Counted from the stretch's first letter, positions 18,025 through 27,456 are shown. The stretch is DNA of 64,000 nt from an uncultured Poribacteria bacterium (GCA_958296125.1 OY282444.1:3939623-4003622); one strand, 5' to 3'. A program made the numbers and translations. Notes: generated by a model not told the origin, from the letters alone.

Positions 18025-18810
18025 ATGGCAACGAAATCAAAGATAGAGTGGACACAATCAACATGGAATCCAGTTCGGGGCTGCACTCGTGTTTCTGAAG
18101 GTTGTCGTTTCTGCTATGCTGAACGAATTGCTGCCAGATTTTCTGGAAAGGGTATGGCATACGAGGGATTGGTGAGGAGGACTAAAAGCGGACCGAAATG
18201 GGCAAGCAAGATGCGGACGCTCCCTGAATTGCTTGAAATCCCTCTGAAATGGAAAAAATCTCAATTGATTTTCGTCAACTCTATGAGCGACCTTTTTCAC
18301 GAAGATGTTTCCCTGTCTTTCATCTCTCAGGTTTTTGATGTCATGAAACGGGCTCATTGGCATCAATTTCAGGTGCTCACAAAACGTTCACAACGTTTGG
18401 CTGAACTCAGTAGCAAGATATATTGGCCCAAGAATGTATGGATGGGAGTCAGTGTTGAAAATCAGGATTATACCTCCCGTATCGATGGCTTGAGGGGAAC
18501 GGGGGCTGCTATCAAATTTCTATCTTTGGAGCCCTTAATCGGTCCCTTATCAGATTTGGACTTGGAATCCATAGATTGGGTTATTGTGGGGGGAGAATCT
18601 GGTTATGGGGCAAGACCTATCCAAAAGGAATGGATCATTGATATCCGCGATCGGTGTAAAGCTGATGGTGTTCCGCTGTTTGTGAAACAGATGGGGTCCG
18701 CTTGGGCACAGGGGTGTAAGGCGAAAGACAAAAAGGGCGGTGATATGGCGGAGTGGCCAGCAGATTTACGCATACGAAATTATCCTCCATTATTAGAGGT
18801 TACAAAATGA
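18025..18810 (+). CDS. DUF5131 / phage Gp37-Gp68-type radical-SAM-like protein
   Basis: A 261-residue protein beginning at an ATG seven bases after AGGAGGG; an ATG 37 codons upstream overlaps the PhyH gene and is rejected. The N-terminus carries the family hallmark KIEWTQSTWNPVRGC with three cysteines arranged C-x(7)-C-x(2)-C in GCTRVSEGCRFCYAERIA, which is the three-Cys motif likely binding an Fe-S cluster. Later segments NSMSDLFHE, QVLTKR, WMGVSVENQ, FLSLEPL and WVIVGGESG are family-typical. This family is usually found next to the three-Cys-motif partner TcmP, which is not present here. Composition is more AT-rich than flanking catabolic genes, hinting at transfer. Confidence 0.88.
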   Translation: MATKSKIEWTQSTWNPVRGCTRVSEGCRFCYAERIAARFSGKGMAYEGLVRRTKSGPKWASKMRTLPELLEIPLKWKKSQLIFVNSMSDLFHEDVSLSFISQVFDVMKRAHWHQFQVLTKRSQRLAELSSKIYWPKNVWMGVSVENQDYTSRIDGLRGTGAAIKFLSLEPLIGPLSDLDLESIDWVIVGGESGYGARPIQKEWIIDIRDRCKADGVPLFVKQMGSAWAQGCKAKDKKGGDMAEWPADLRIRNYPPLLEVTK

Positions 18811-18879
18811 ATAAAACTTCCGACTTGATAGAGAGATGTGTAATTAATAATAGGGTATGAGCCACCAAAGAGGCAAATT

Positions 18880-19908
18880 ATGATGAAAGAAACTAAAGTG
18901 GGTATCATCGGCGCGGGTGGAATCGCCGGCGGCAAGCATCTGCCGGGACACCGAAATGTCGAAGGCCTCTCAATAATTGCTGTTTGCGATATTGATCGGC
19001 AGCGTGCGGAGGATTTTGCGAAACAACACGACATCAAACATGTCTTCAGCGACTACAACGACCTCGTCGCGATGCCTGAGTTGGATGCTGTCAGTGTCTG
19101 TACACCCAATAATTTTCACGCCGCGCCATCGATTGCGGCACTTGAAGCGGGAAAGCATGTGATCTGTGAGAAACCGATCGCCGGGAATGCAATCGATGGT
19201 CAGGCGATGGTTGATGCCCAGAAAGCGTCGGGAAAAGTGCTTCAGATTGGGTTACAATCACGATTTGGAGCGGAAGCGCGAACATTACGCAAGCTATATG
19301 AAGATGGGTTCTTCGGGGATATTTACTACGCTCGCGCAATGGCAATGCGGCGCCGGGGGGTGCCTGCTTCGCCATCATTTGTCACGAAATCAATCGCGGG
19401 GGGTGGTCCCCTGATTGACATCGGGGTGCATATCCTTGACGTGTTATTGTGGATGATTGGGGATCCGAAACCGATCGAGGCGTTTGGATCGATCGCGCAG
19501 AAATTTGGACATCAAGCCGATGTGATTAACCCGTGGGGGAAATGGAATCCCGCCCAATTCGATGTTGAAGATTTTGCGATGGGTGTCATCCGCTTTGAAG
19601 GTGGCTTAACCGTGACGCTGGAAACCGCGTGGGCATCTCATGTTGAAAATATTGGACAAACCTTCTTCATGGGAGACAGAGCCGGTGCCACATACGGTCC
19701 CACACGCATCTATATGGATAAAGAAGGCGAAATGATCGACTATGAACCGGAACTCCTTACCGGCTTGGGGGAGTTTGAGTCCTTCCACAAAGCGATTCGT
19801 GAAGGGTTGCCGTCACCTGTGCCCGCAGAAGAGGTGTTAATTGTTGCGAAAATCTTTGATGCCCTCTACGAATCTGCCCGAATCGGTCGATCTGTGCCGA
19901 TCCGATGA
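18880..19908 (+). CDS. Gfo/Idh/MocA family oxidoreductase
   Basis: NAD(P)-dependent sugar oxidoreductase of 342 residues. The Rossmann loop is GAGGIAGGKH, the second strand is AVCDID, and the catalytic-site CEKPIA motif follows AGKHVI. The C-terminal substrate domain contains GGGPLIDIGVHILD with the conserved Asp/His, and the closing EEVLIVAKIFDALYESA helix. Likely acts on a sugar, inositol or sugar-acid substrate in the cytoplasm. It is preceded by the DUF5131 gene at 69 bases. Confidence 0.93.
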   Translation: MMKETKVGIIGAGGIAGGKHLPGHRNVEGLSIIAVCDIDRQRAEDFAKQHDIKHVFSDYNDLVAMPELDAVSVCTPNNFHAAPSIAALEAGKHVICEKPIAGNAIDGQAMVDAQKASGKVLQIGLQSRFGAEARTLRKLYEDGFFGDIYYARAMAMRRRGVPASPSFVTKSIAGGGPLIDIGVHILDVLLWMIGDPKPIEAFGSIAQKFGHQADVINPWGKWNPAQFDVEDFAMGVIRFEGGLTVTLETAWASHVENIGQTFFMGDRAGATYGPTRIYMDKEGEMIDYEPELLTGLGEFESFHKAIREGLPSPVPAEEVLIVAKIFDALYESARIGRSVPIR

Positions 19909-20004
19909 GTTCACCGATCTCGACTCTCTTTGTCAATTTCTATGGGGAGAGGGGATTTGGACAGCTAGACGCATAACCCCGGTTGATAGATTCTGATTTT
20001 TCGC

Positions 20005-20033
20005 TTGACATGCCTTACCGATTGAACTAGGCT
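20005..20033 (+). promoter_or_regulatory. Candidate sigma-70 promoter for the heptosyltransferase gene
   Basis: A perfect TTGACA (20005-20010) is separated by 17 bases from TAGGCT (20028-20033), a weak -10. It lies about 75 bases before the proposed start and fits the 180-base gap after the oxidoreductase. A short AGGCT/AGCCT hairpin overlaps the -10. Confidence 0.4.
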
Positions 20034-20109
20034 ATTTGAAGCCTGAGAAGGTATCATTTAGCCCAAACGCGTTCATAATCGAACCACCAACGTGGCAAAG
20101 GAAAATTCG

Positions 20110-21129
20110 TTGAGAAACCGAATTCTTGTCACCCAAACCGGCGGCTGGGTTGGCGACATGGTGCTGCTCACGCCAGCGTTAAGGGCACTGAAAATCGCGT
20201 ATCCCCAATCCCACTTGGCCCTGTTGGCCCGTCCACTCGTTGCGGACCTGATGGCACCCCACCCATATATCGATGAAGTAATCGTTGACAGCAAGGGGAG
20301 ATCCCTCAACCGTTTGCCATCTTTCTGGAAGTCGGTGAGCGAGATTCGCCGGTCAGGTTTCGATCTTGCGGTTGTTCTTCACCCAACCTCCTTCCGTAAC
20401 GCATTGATCCCATTTTTGGCAGGCATCCCTGAACGGATTGGATCGAATGTAAGCGGGCGGGGCATCCTGCTGACGCGGACTTGTGCGGATCGGAGGGGTC
20501 TCCATGAAGTGCATCGTTATCTACGTGTACTGGAGTTAATCGATATCCATGAGTCAAGCACAGAGTTGGAGTTTTGGCACACAGACACAGACCGTCATGC
20601 GGCGCGTCAGATACTTGCAGCACACGGTCTCTCCCCCAAGGAGCACCTGATCGGGGTAAATCTCGGCACGACATGGCGTACAAAGCGTTGGTCCCTAGAG
20701 AATTTTGCGGAAGTGATAACACAGGTGCAGCAGCGTTTCGGTGCGCGCATACTGCTGACAGGTTCAACCCCCGAAATTCCACTTGGCGAAGCGTTAGCGC
20801 AGATTGCAAAGGTGGACGCGATTAACCTGATTGGAAAGACAACGCTGATGGAGCTCGGTGCCCTGATCGAAAGTTGCGACCTTTACCTGACCTGCGACAG
20901 CGGTCCGATGCACATCGCAGCAGCTGTAGGGACACCGATGATTGCCCTATTTGGCCCAACAAGCCCAATGCGTCACGGTCCCTATGGGGAGAACCATGAG
21001 GCCATAGAAAAGCCGGTGGCATGTCGTCCCTGCTATAAGCGAAAGTGTATGCGGAAAGATCTGCCGCATCTGTGTATGACAGAAATTGGCCCCAATGAAG
21101 TGGTTATGCAGATTCTCAAGGTGACCTGA
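20110..21129 (+). CDS. Glycosyltransferase family 9 (ADP-heptose:LPS heptosyltransferase-like)
   Basis: GT9 enzymes add heptose to the lipopolysaccharide inner core. Visible family features: an N-terminal ILVTQTGGWVGDMVLLTPALRALK loop, GVNLGTTWRTKRW, LLTGSTPE, DLYLTCDSGPMHIAAAVGTP and ALFGPTSP. A GTG at 20092 would be possible but lacks a ribosome site; a TTG at 20110 sits seven bases after AAAGGA and starts right at the conserved strand, so I prefer it. The C-terminus has an unusual Cys cluster (C-R-P-C-Y-K-R-K-C). Presence implies an LPS-bearing outer membrane. Confidence 0.88.
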   Translation: MRNRILVTQTGGWVGDMVLLTPALRALKIAYPQSHLALLARPLVADLMAPHPYIDEVIVDSKGRSLNRLPSFWKSVSEIRRSGFDLAVVLHPTSFRNALIPFLAGIPERIGSNVSGRGILLTRTCADRRGLHEVHRYLRVLELIDIHESSTELEFWHTDTDRHAARQILAAHGLSPKEHLIGVNLGTTWRTKRWSLENFAEVITQVQQRFGARILLTGSTPEIPLGEALAQIAKVDAINLIGKTTLMELGALIESCDLYLTCDSGPMHIAAAVGTPMIALFGPTSPMRHGPYGENHEAIEKPVACRPCYKRKCMRKDLPHLCMTEIGPNEVVMQILKVT

Positions 21130-21147
21130 CATATCGGAGATAAGTGC

Positions 21148-22086
21148 ATGAAACAGATTGCTGTTATCGGTAGCGTTGTCATAGATCTGGCGGTGCAAAC
21201 ACCCCGCATCCCCACTGTGGGAGAAACGCTGCTGGCAGACAATTTTAAGATTGGGCCCGGGGGTAAGGGGGCTAACGCCGCAGTCGTTGTGCAAAGGGCA
21301 GGAGCGGCAGCGGTGCTGGTCGGCTGCATCGGGGACGACGACTTTGGACGTATGGAGATGGCTGCCTTGCAAACAGAAGGCGTTGATGTGGATGCGGTCG
21401 CGATCCACCCGGAAGCCTCAACGGGTGTGGGCATCGCAATGATCGACGCTGACGGTGAAAACACCATCTTGGGTATTTTGGGAGCCAACGATTACTTGAG
21501 TTCCGATGATATAACACGAGCTTTAACGTTGCATCGGGAGACGCTAGATGTTATTTTGGTCAATTTTGAAGTTCCCGAACCAGTTGTAGCGGCTGCGATA
21601 CAGCTGGGGGTAGATCATGGCGTTCCAGTGATTGTGGATGCCGGCCCTGCTCGCCCCTACACACCCGAAACTTGGCGAGATTGCACGATTCTGACCCCTA
21701 ACGAACAGGAGACCGAAACCTTGGTGGGCTATCCCGTTTCGGATGACTCAACAGCGGAGCGCGCTGCGCGTGAACTGCTTGGAATGGGACCGAGTGCCGT
21801 GGTGCTACATCGGGGGGCGCGTGGTGCCCTGCTTGTGACACCAGACGACACGATTCACATTCCAAGTTTCTCAGTAGATGTGGTGGACACAACCGGAGCA
21901 GGAGATGCTTTCTCCGGCACATTATCTGTCGCCGTGGCGGAGGGGTTGCCGCTTGTGGACGCTATCCGTCGTGCCAACGCTGCCGGCGCGCTGGCTGTCA
22001 CCTGCTTGGGAACGCTGCCCGTCATGCCCAGTCGTCAGGAAGTGGATGCGTTTTTGGAGCGTCAAAGTGAGCATAGGAGCATTTAA
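21148..22086 (+). CDS. Ribokinase-like PfkB family carbohydrate kinase
   Basis: A 312-residue PfkB kinase that phosphorylates a sugar at the expense of ATP. It shows the N-terminal GSVVIDLAV strand, the GPGGKGANAAV motif of ribokinases, the VDAGPARPY region, TPNEQETE, and the C-terminal DTTGAGDAFSGTL anion-hole and catalytic-Asp motif. Eighteen bases downstream of the heptosyltransferase stop with its own ATG after CGGAGA, so likely co-transcribed. Ribose is the most probable substrate, but related nucleosides or sugars cannot be excluded. Confidence 0.9.
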   Translation: MKQIAVIGSVVIDLAVQTPRIPTVGETLLADNFKIGPGGKGANAAVVVQRAGAAAVLVGCIGDDDFGRMEMAALQTEGVDVDAVAIHPEASTGVGIAMIDADGENTILGILGANDYLSSDDITRALTLHRETLDVILVNFEVPEPVVAAAIQLGVDHGVPVIVDAGPARPYTPETWRDCTILTPNEQETETLVGYPVSDDSTAERAARELLGMGPSAVVLHRGARGALLVTPDDTIHIPSFSVDVVDTTGAGDAFSGTLSVAVAEGLPLVDAIRRANAAGALAVTCLGTLPVMPSRQEVDAFLERQSEHRSI

Positions 22087-22107
22087 GCATAGTGAGGAGA
22101 ATACAGG

Positions 22108-23382
22108 ATGAAGCGATCTTATCGATACGCCGGCTTGCAAAATGCAAAACAGGAGGGATTCAGCGTTGATCAATGCGCCGCCCGACTTCATCGTTTCGCC
22201 TACGCGGCAGAACGATTAATGTTTCTGCAAGCCGCCCACATCATCAGCACGCCAGAGCGAGATGTTAAGGTGTTGCTGGCAAGACTTCAATATGAAGACT
22301 CACAACATGCGTCTCAGTTCAAAGCCCGATTGCCTGAACTGCGCGTTTCCAAGACGAAAGCGTATCAAGCCCCTGATGCCGCCTTGCAGGTCGTTTTCGA
22401 TGAAGCAATGTATGCGGCGAATACTGTCGAACTGTTAGCGGGATTGACAAAGGTATTCAAACCTGCGCTTCTGGAAGCATATCAAAGGTATGTCAACAAA
22501 ACTAACGGTTTGGCGGACTATCCCACCGTGCGCATCCTAAAAACCGTCATCGCTGAAGTAGAGGATGGGCTGCACTTACTAGAAACTGCCTACCACGCTG
22601 TCGTTGACACACCGGAAAAAGAGGTAGAATCGGAGGCTTGGATCGGGACGCTCCGCAACCTACTTGCGGCTGCTGGAGGCATTGATGGCATAGGTGAGGT
22701 AAACCTCAATGCGCTCCAACCCATTCGAGCGGCAACCCCATACCTGATTCCAAAGCAGCTCACCCGCGATGATACTTTCCCGCGTGTGTGGGATATTATC
22801 CATGTTGACAATGAACGGGTGGAAGAGCGAGTGATGCAGATGATTGCGACCCGTCTGGGAGAAACCACAATTGCGGAAGCGTTGGGCTTTGTGCTGTATG
22901 AAATGAAAGACCAGCCGTGGGAGTTCTACGCCGATATTTCCCGCCATCTCTGGGACGAAATGCGCCATTCCGTCTTTGGCGAAGCCGCCGCCGAAGCTAT
23001 CTTCGATGAGCGTTCCGTGATGCCGATCCGCGATTGGGAGGCTGCCTATCTCTTTAAGATGAGCCCTTTGGAGTTATACGCCATGCTTTTTGGCGTTGAG
23101 GCCGGTCTCATGAAATACCCTCCCGGCAAGCGCGAGGAGTTTGAGTTTTGCCGTGATGCCGCTTGCCATCGCCTGATGACAACCCTCCAGGATTTCGACT
23201 GGGCGGACGAGGTGTTGCATGTCCACATCGCCCGCCGACGACTGAAGGAATGGTTTGATGGCAGTCCGGAGGAATTGCAGGTGCTGGGTCAAAAAGGGCT
23301 CGACTTCCGGGCGAAGGCGCGAGCACTGCATCCGCAGTCTCCCTTGCCCGACGCGGGTGGAAAAATCAGAGGCCCCCAATAG
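22108..23382 (+). CDS. Ferritin-like superfamily protein, unknown substrate
   Basis: A 424-residue helical protein preceded by GTGAGGAG. Its E/H-rich helices suggest a di-iron or ferritin-like fold: Y-E-D-S-Q-H in LQYEDSQHASQF, the E-x-x-H pattern in WDEMRHSVFGEAA and in WADEVLHVHIARR. It has no signal peptide. It precedes a TPP-dependent enzyme and an HD-domain gene on the same strand (gaps of 66 and 36 bases), which suggests one pathway. The di-iron interpretation is by motif only, and the family (DUF455-like in feel) is not named with certainty. Confidence 0.6.
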   Translation: MKRSYRYAGLQNAKQEGFSVDQCAARLHRFAYAAERLMFLQAAHIISTPERDVKVLLARLQYEDSQHASQFKARLPELRVSKTKAYQAPDAALQVVFDEAMYAANTVELLAGLTKVFKPALLEAYQRYVNKTNGLADYPTVRILKTVIAEVEDGLHLLETAYHAVVDTPEKEVESEAWIGTLRNLLAAAGGIDGIGEVNLNALQPIRAATPYLIPKQLTRDDTFPRVWDIIHVDNERVEERVMQMIATRLGETTIAEALGFVLYEMKDQPWEFYADISRHLWDEMRHSVFGEAAAEAIFDERSVMPIRDWEAAYLFKMSPLELYAMLFGVEAGLMKYPPGKREEFEFCRDAACHRLMTTLQDFDWADEVLHVHIARRRLKEWFDGSPEELQVLGQKGLDFRAKARALHPQSPLPDAGGKIRGPQ

Positions 23383-23448
23383 TATTCAAAATCAGAATCG
23401 TATGATTTTCTGAGATCAACTCATTTTGAAATCAAATAAGGAGATTCT

Positions 23449-25083
23449 ATGAAAGTTGCTGATGCTGTTGCCCAAATTTTGAAAGCAGAGGGTGTGGAGT
23501 ACCTGTTTGCCTATCCGGTCAATCCAATCATTGATGCTGCGGCCGCTGTGGGAATCCGTCCAATTATCGTCCGCCAAGAACGCATTGGCCTCCACATGGC
23601 GGATGCGTTTAGTCGTGTGTCTTCCGGCGAACGGATCGGGGTGTTTTGTATGCAGAGCGGGCCCGGTTCAGAAAATGCTTTCGGTGGGGTCGCACAAGCC
23701 TATGGCGACTCGGTGCCAATCGTGGTGCTGCCGATGGGCTATTCGCGTTCCTTGACCAATGTTCCCCCTAACTTCAATTCCTTCCTCAACTTCCAGAATG
23801 TTACCAAGTCCTGCGAGCAGGTCCTCCTACCTCAAGCTGCACCGGATGCGCTGAGACGCGCCTTCACCCAAGTGAAAAACGGCAGACCCCGTCCGGCACT
23901 GGTGGAGTTTCCCGCGGATGTGTTTGGGGAGGAGATTTCCGAACCCTTGAATTACCAGCCCGCTCCGGTCTCGCGCCCTGCGCCAGACCCCAACGCGATT
24001 CCAAAGATTGCCAGCGTTCTGCTAGAGGCTGAAAGGCCCGTACTTTATGCCGGTCAGGGAGTCCACTATGCCAAAGGATGGGACACCTTAAGAGAGCTCG
24101 CGGAACTTCTGGAGGCACCCGTGACCACCAGTCTTGGCGGCAAGAGTGCTTTTCCTGAAAACCATCCGCTGTCTCTCGGCTCCGGCGGTCGATCTCTGCC
24201 GAAACCTGTGCATCACTTTCTGCAAAACGCCGATGTAATTTCCGGGATTGGGTGCAGCTTCAGCATCACCAACTATGCACCGACTATACCAAAAGGCAAG
24301 ACAATTATTCATGCCACGTTGGATGCGGCGGATCTTAACAAGGATGTAGCGGTGGAACATGCCTTGGTTGGGGACGCTCGCCTGACCCTTGAGGCATTGG
24401 TTGATGAAATTCGTGGGCGTCTAGACGGCACCCCACGAGGTCGCCTTGAGAGCGTGACGCAGGAAATCCAAACGGTCAAGCAAGAATGGCTAGCACAGTG
24501 GAATCCTAAACTGACTTCCGACGAAGTTCCTCTCTCCCCTTACCGGGTGATTCGGGATTTGATGAACACGGTGGATGTGGCAAATACCATCATCACCCAC
24601 GATGCCGGGAGTCCGCGCGATCAGCTTTCACCGTTCTGGGAATCGGTCACGCCGCTGTCTTATATCGGTTGGGGCAAGACCACACAGTTGGGGTATGGAC
24701 TTGGGCTGATGATGGGCGCAAAGCTGGCAGAGCCAAACAAGCTGTGTATCAACATCTGGGGGGATGCTGCTATCGGGTTCACAGGCATGGATTTTGAGAC
24801 CGCTGTCAGAGCGGATATTCCCATCCTATCAGTTCTGTTTAATAACTTCTCCATGGCGATCGAATTGCCGATTATGCAGCTCTCCACTGAGAAATATCGT
24901 AGCACAGACATATCTGGAAACTACGCGGACATGGCGAAGGCATTCGGCGGCTACGGCGAGCGGGTGGAAACCCCGGACGAGATTATCCCTGCTATCAAAC
25001 GTGGGATTCAGAAAACAGAGGAGGGCGTTCCAACCTTGTTGGAATTCATCACGGCGAAGGAAATCGACTTTTCCATGTTTTGA
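23449..25083 (+). CDS. Thiamine pyrophosphate-requiring enzyme (acetolactate synthase-like)
   Basis: A 544-residue TPP enzyme with the usual three domains: N-terminal pyrimidine-binding domain with the catalytic Glu in VRQERIG (about residue 43) and MQSGPGSENAF; a middle FAD/DHAP-like domain with RPVLYAGQG; and a C-terminal PP domain with G-D-A-A-I-G-F in place of GDG, followed by LFNNFSMAIE. It is close to acetolactate synthase/benzoylformate decarboxylase-type proteins, but no regulatory subunit is nearby and the substrate is unknown. AAGGAG precedes the ATG. Confidence 0.85.
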   Translation: MKVADAVAQILKAEGVEYLFAYPVNPIIDAAAAVGIRPIIVRQERIGLHMADAFSRVSSGERIGVFCMQSGPGSENAFGGVAQAYGDSVPIVVLPMGYSRSLTNVPPNFNSFLNFQNVTKSCEQVLLPQAAPDALRRAFTQVKNGRPRPALVEFPADVFGEEISEPLNYQPAPVSRPAPDPNAIPKIASVLLEAERPVLYAGQGVHYAKGWDTLRELAELLEAPVTTSLGGKSAFPENHPLSLGSGGRSLPKPVHHFLQNADVISGIGCSFSITNYAPTIPKGKTIIHATLDAADLNKDVAVEHALVGDARLTLEALVDEIRGRLDGTPRGRLESVTQEIQTVKQEWLAQWNPKLTSDEVPLSPYRVIRDLMNTVDVANTIITHDAGSPRDQLSPFWESVTPLSYIGWGKTTQLGYGLGLMMGAKLAEPNKLCINIWGDAAIGFTGMDFETAVRADIPILSVLFNNFSMAIELPIMQLSTEKYRSTDISGNYADMAKAFGGYGERVETPDEIIPAIKRGIQKTEEGVPTLLEFITAKEIDFSMF

Positions 25084-25119
25084 AAACCAAAATCGTATTA
25101 CATTTGAAAGGAAATTTCA

Positions 25120-25722
25120 ATGGACTCACCCAATCGCCACCCAATTTCTGAAGAGTTACGCCAATCGGTCATTCGCTCGTTGCCCGAAGTGAATGAGATC
25201 GGCGACGAAACGTTACGGGCTCAGGTTATCGATGCGTGGGCTTACTCCCTTGGGAAAAGTTTATTCAAATCCATTGACGAAATTCGTGCGTCGGGCAATC
25301 CAGATACACCGCCGCTCAAGCGGGGAACACAGACCCACCATATCCGTGGGGTTACACTACTTGCCATGCGAATTGGGGACGAACTGATGGCGATGTTCCC
25401 CGAACTTGGGGTGGATCGTGATCTCCTAATCGCCTGCGCGTTGTGCCATGATGTAGGCAAGCCGTGGGAATTCGATCCGGAAAACCAAGCCCGCTGGCGA
25501 GAATCGCCGAGTGCTGCTGGATTCCCATCAATTCGGCATCCGGGCTACGGTGTGCACGTCTGCCTGACCGTCGGGCTTCCGGAGGCGGTTGCACACACAG
25601 CGGGTGCACATTCAGGTGAGGGTGAGTTAGTGGTCCGTAGCTTGGAGAACACAATCGTGCATCACGCAGACTACACCTTTTGGCGTGTATTGGATGCTGG
25701 CGGTCTTTTAGAGCATCCTTAA
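25120..25722 (+). CDS. HD domain-containing protein (metal-dependent phosphohydrolase fold)
   Basis: A 200-residue protein whose HD-domain metal ligands are visible: His in THHIRGV, the His-Asp of CALCHDVGKP, and the later histidines of HTAGAHSGEG with Asp in VHHADY. This is the expected order for an HD phosphohydrolase. It is last in the ferritin-like/TPP cluster. Its stop overlaps the stop of a convergent HEAT-repeat remnant in a shared TTAA. Substrate unknown. Confidence 0.85.
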   Translation: MDSPNRHPISEELRQSVIRSLPEVNEIGDETLRAQVIDAWAYSLGKSLFKSIDEIRASGNPDTPPLKRGTQTHHIRGVTLLAMRIGDELMAMFPELGVDRDLLIACALCHDVGKPWEFDPENQARWRESPSAAGFPSIRHPGYGVHVCLTVGLPEAVAHTAGAHSGEGELVVRSLENTIVHHADYTFWRVLDAGGLLEHP

Positions 25723-26018
25723 TTGCTAGCGTGGGGGGGTATCTCTTCTAACGCGGCGACTGCGTACTCGCGGATAATAGCATATTCGTCGTTATAGATT
25801 ATCTCTGACAACCCCCGGCTAGCGGCATCAATGCCCCCATCAGTCCCTTTGCACGTCCTAGCCGGTGCATTCACCGCACTGCTGCGAACCAACGGATGGT
25901 TATCTTTCAAAGCGATAATCAATGCCTCCATTCCTCCACCGATTGTCCCCAACGCATTCGCGGCATTGCGACGGTTAGGTCGTTTTGCATCCCAATCTAT
26001 CCAGATAGGAGCAATCCA
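25719..26018 (-). pseudogene. HEAT-repeat protein gene, decayed fragment
   Basis: An open minus-strand frame of about 100 codons contains HEAT-like helices: R-R-N-A-A-N-A-L-G-T-I-G, then EALIIALKDNHPLVRSSAV and IIREYAVAALEEI. These are three repeat-like units of the PBS-lyase/HEAT type. A stop codon lies just upstream at 26019-26021 and no ATG with a ribosome site begins the repeat array; the first ATG would start inside a repeat. This looks like the C-terminal stub of a larger, truncated gene. Confidence 0.55.
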
Positions 26019-26147
26019 CTATCGTGTGATGTTGAGCTGGAATCGTTTCTGACCTCTTCTGGCGGCAAGGGGTCAACCCCTCGCTTGCAGCAAATAGGCA
26101 GATCAATCATTGGATGTCATGAACAGTTTCATCGGGAGGATCACTAA

Positions 26148-27008
26148 ATGGAAATCGTACTCAATTCTAAGTTCTTTACTGAGCTATCTGTCGAACAACT
26201 TGGCGAGAAAACTATTGAGCTCGGATACGATGGCGTGGATATTTGCGTCCGTCCGGGCCACCCTATCCACGTCGATAACGTAATTGAAATGCTCCCTAGG
26301 GCGATGAAGGTTTGGCAGGGGCAGAACCTCGTTTGTCCGTTGGTGACAGCGGCGACGGATATAACGGATCCAAATGCACCGGAGGTAGAGCGGTTATATG
26401 CAGCATGTGCGGAAGCAGGCATACCGCGCCTCAAAATCGGGTTCTGGCGGTTTAATGAGGGAGACGATTATTGGCAGGTGGTTGATGCTGCACGTAGAAA
26501 CCTTGAGGGATTTGGTGCGTTCAGCGAAAAATATGGAGTGCAAACCTGCTATCAGATTCACAGCGGTCCCTGTATCGGATCAAACTGCGCGGGGTTGATG
26601 CACCTCATTAGAGGTTTCGATCCGAAGCACATCGGTGCCTATCCCGATCCCGGGCATCTGGCACTTGATGGTGAGGATTGGGCGATGGGGCTAGCGATGA
26701 TTGGGGATTATCTGTCTATTATCGGAATCAAAGATGCCCTCTATCTCTCGCAGCCTGATCATGCCCCTCCTTATGTTCCCTGTTTTGTGAAAGTAGGAGA
26801 CGGATGTGTCGATTGGCAGCGTTATTTGGGGCTTCTATGCGAAAGCGGTTTCGATGGGCCCTTAACGGTGCATACGGAGTATCGCTTCGATGAATCAATT
26901 ATTCGTCAGGTGGGGTATGCGGAGACTACGCCGCCGAATTTAGAGCAGTGGGCAAAGGAGGATGCCGCTTATCTCCGAAATGTGCTATCCAGCTTAGGCG
27001 CGAAATAA
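26148..27008 (+). CDS. Sugar phosphate isomerase/epimerase (xylose-isomerase-like TIM barrel)
   Basis: A 286-residue member of the AP_endonuc_2/xylose-isomerase-like TIM-barrel family, preceded by GGGAGGA. Visible are YDGVDICVRPGHP, PRLKIGFWRF, the CYQIHSG segment with a metal-ligand histidine, the IGAYPDPGHLALDGEDW motif with a characteristic D/H pair, GIKDAL, and the final HTEY acidic ligand. Proteins of this type isomerise or epimerise sugars or inositols. It is isolated on the plus strand before a convergent housekeeping operon. Confidence 0.85.
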   Translation: MEIVLNSKFFTELSVEQLGEKTIELGYDGVDICVRPGHPIHVDNVIEMLPRAMKVWQGQNLVCPLVTAATDITDPNAPEVERLYAACAEAGIPRLKIGFWRFNEGDDYWQVVDAARRNLEGFGAFSEKYGVQTCYQIHSGPCIGSNCAGLMHLIRGFDPKHIGAYPDPGHLALDGEDWAMGLAMIGDYLSIIGIKDALYLSQPDHAPPYVPCFVKVGDGCVDWQRYLGLLCESGFDGPLTVHTEYRFDESIIRQVGYAETTPPNLEQWAKEDAAYLRNVLSSLGAK

Positions 27009-27074
27009 CTTTCCCAAATTGCCCCCTGTGAGTTAAATGGAGTTAAATGCGCTGTGCAACCGCGTGGGCATTCA

Positions 27075-27455
27075 TCACTCGTCAGCGCAGAACTCAAACG
27101 CATTTTCAATGTGGTGGAGTTTGATGGGTTCAAATTTCCACGACAGAACAATTGCAACAACGTCGAATTGGCAGGGGACATCTAGGAGATTGTGTGTTTG
27201 CAGATAATTCAGGGCAATCTTGGAGATTTGCTTCTGTTTGGCAGGAGTAACAGCCTCCTGCGGTATACCAAACTTGCGGCTTCGCCGCGTCTTGACTTCA
27301 ACGAACACAACCCGTTTTCCGTGTTGAACGATGAGATCAATCTCACCGGAGCGCGTGCGATAGTTCTGTGCGCGAATTTCATATCCTCGCGCTTTGAAAT
27401 GCTCGAGGGCAAGGGCTTCGCCGATCTTCCCCACCTTAATTCTGGAATGGCTCAT
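27075..27455 (-). CDS. yraN: YraN family protein (UPF0102), putative endonuclease fold
   Basis: UPF0102 proteins are small PD-(D/E)xK-fold proteins thought to act in DNA transactions. Starting at the ATG at 27455 gives 126 residues, the normal size, with the family opening SRIKVGKIGEALALEHFKARGYEI and the nuclease signature GEIDLIVQ...VVFVEVKTR (G-E-I-D and E-V-K). An earlier ATG would overlap rnhB strongly and is rejected. It is the last gene of the operon, one base after rnhB, as found with rnhB in many genomes. Confidence 0.9.
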   Translation of the reverse strand: MSHSRIKVGKIGEALALEHFKARGYEIRAQNYRTRSGEIDLIVQHGKRVVFVEVKTRRSRKFGIPQEAVTPAKQKQISKIALNYLQTHNLLDVPCQFDVVAIVLSWKFEPIKLHHIENAFEFCADE

Positions 27456-27456
27456 T

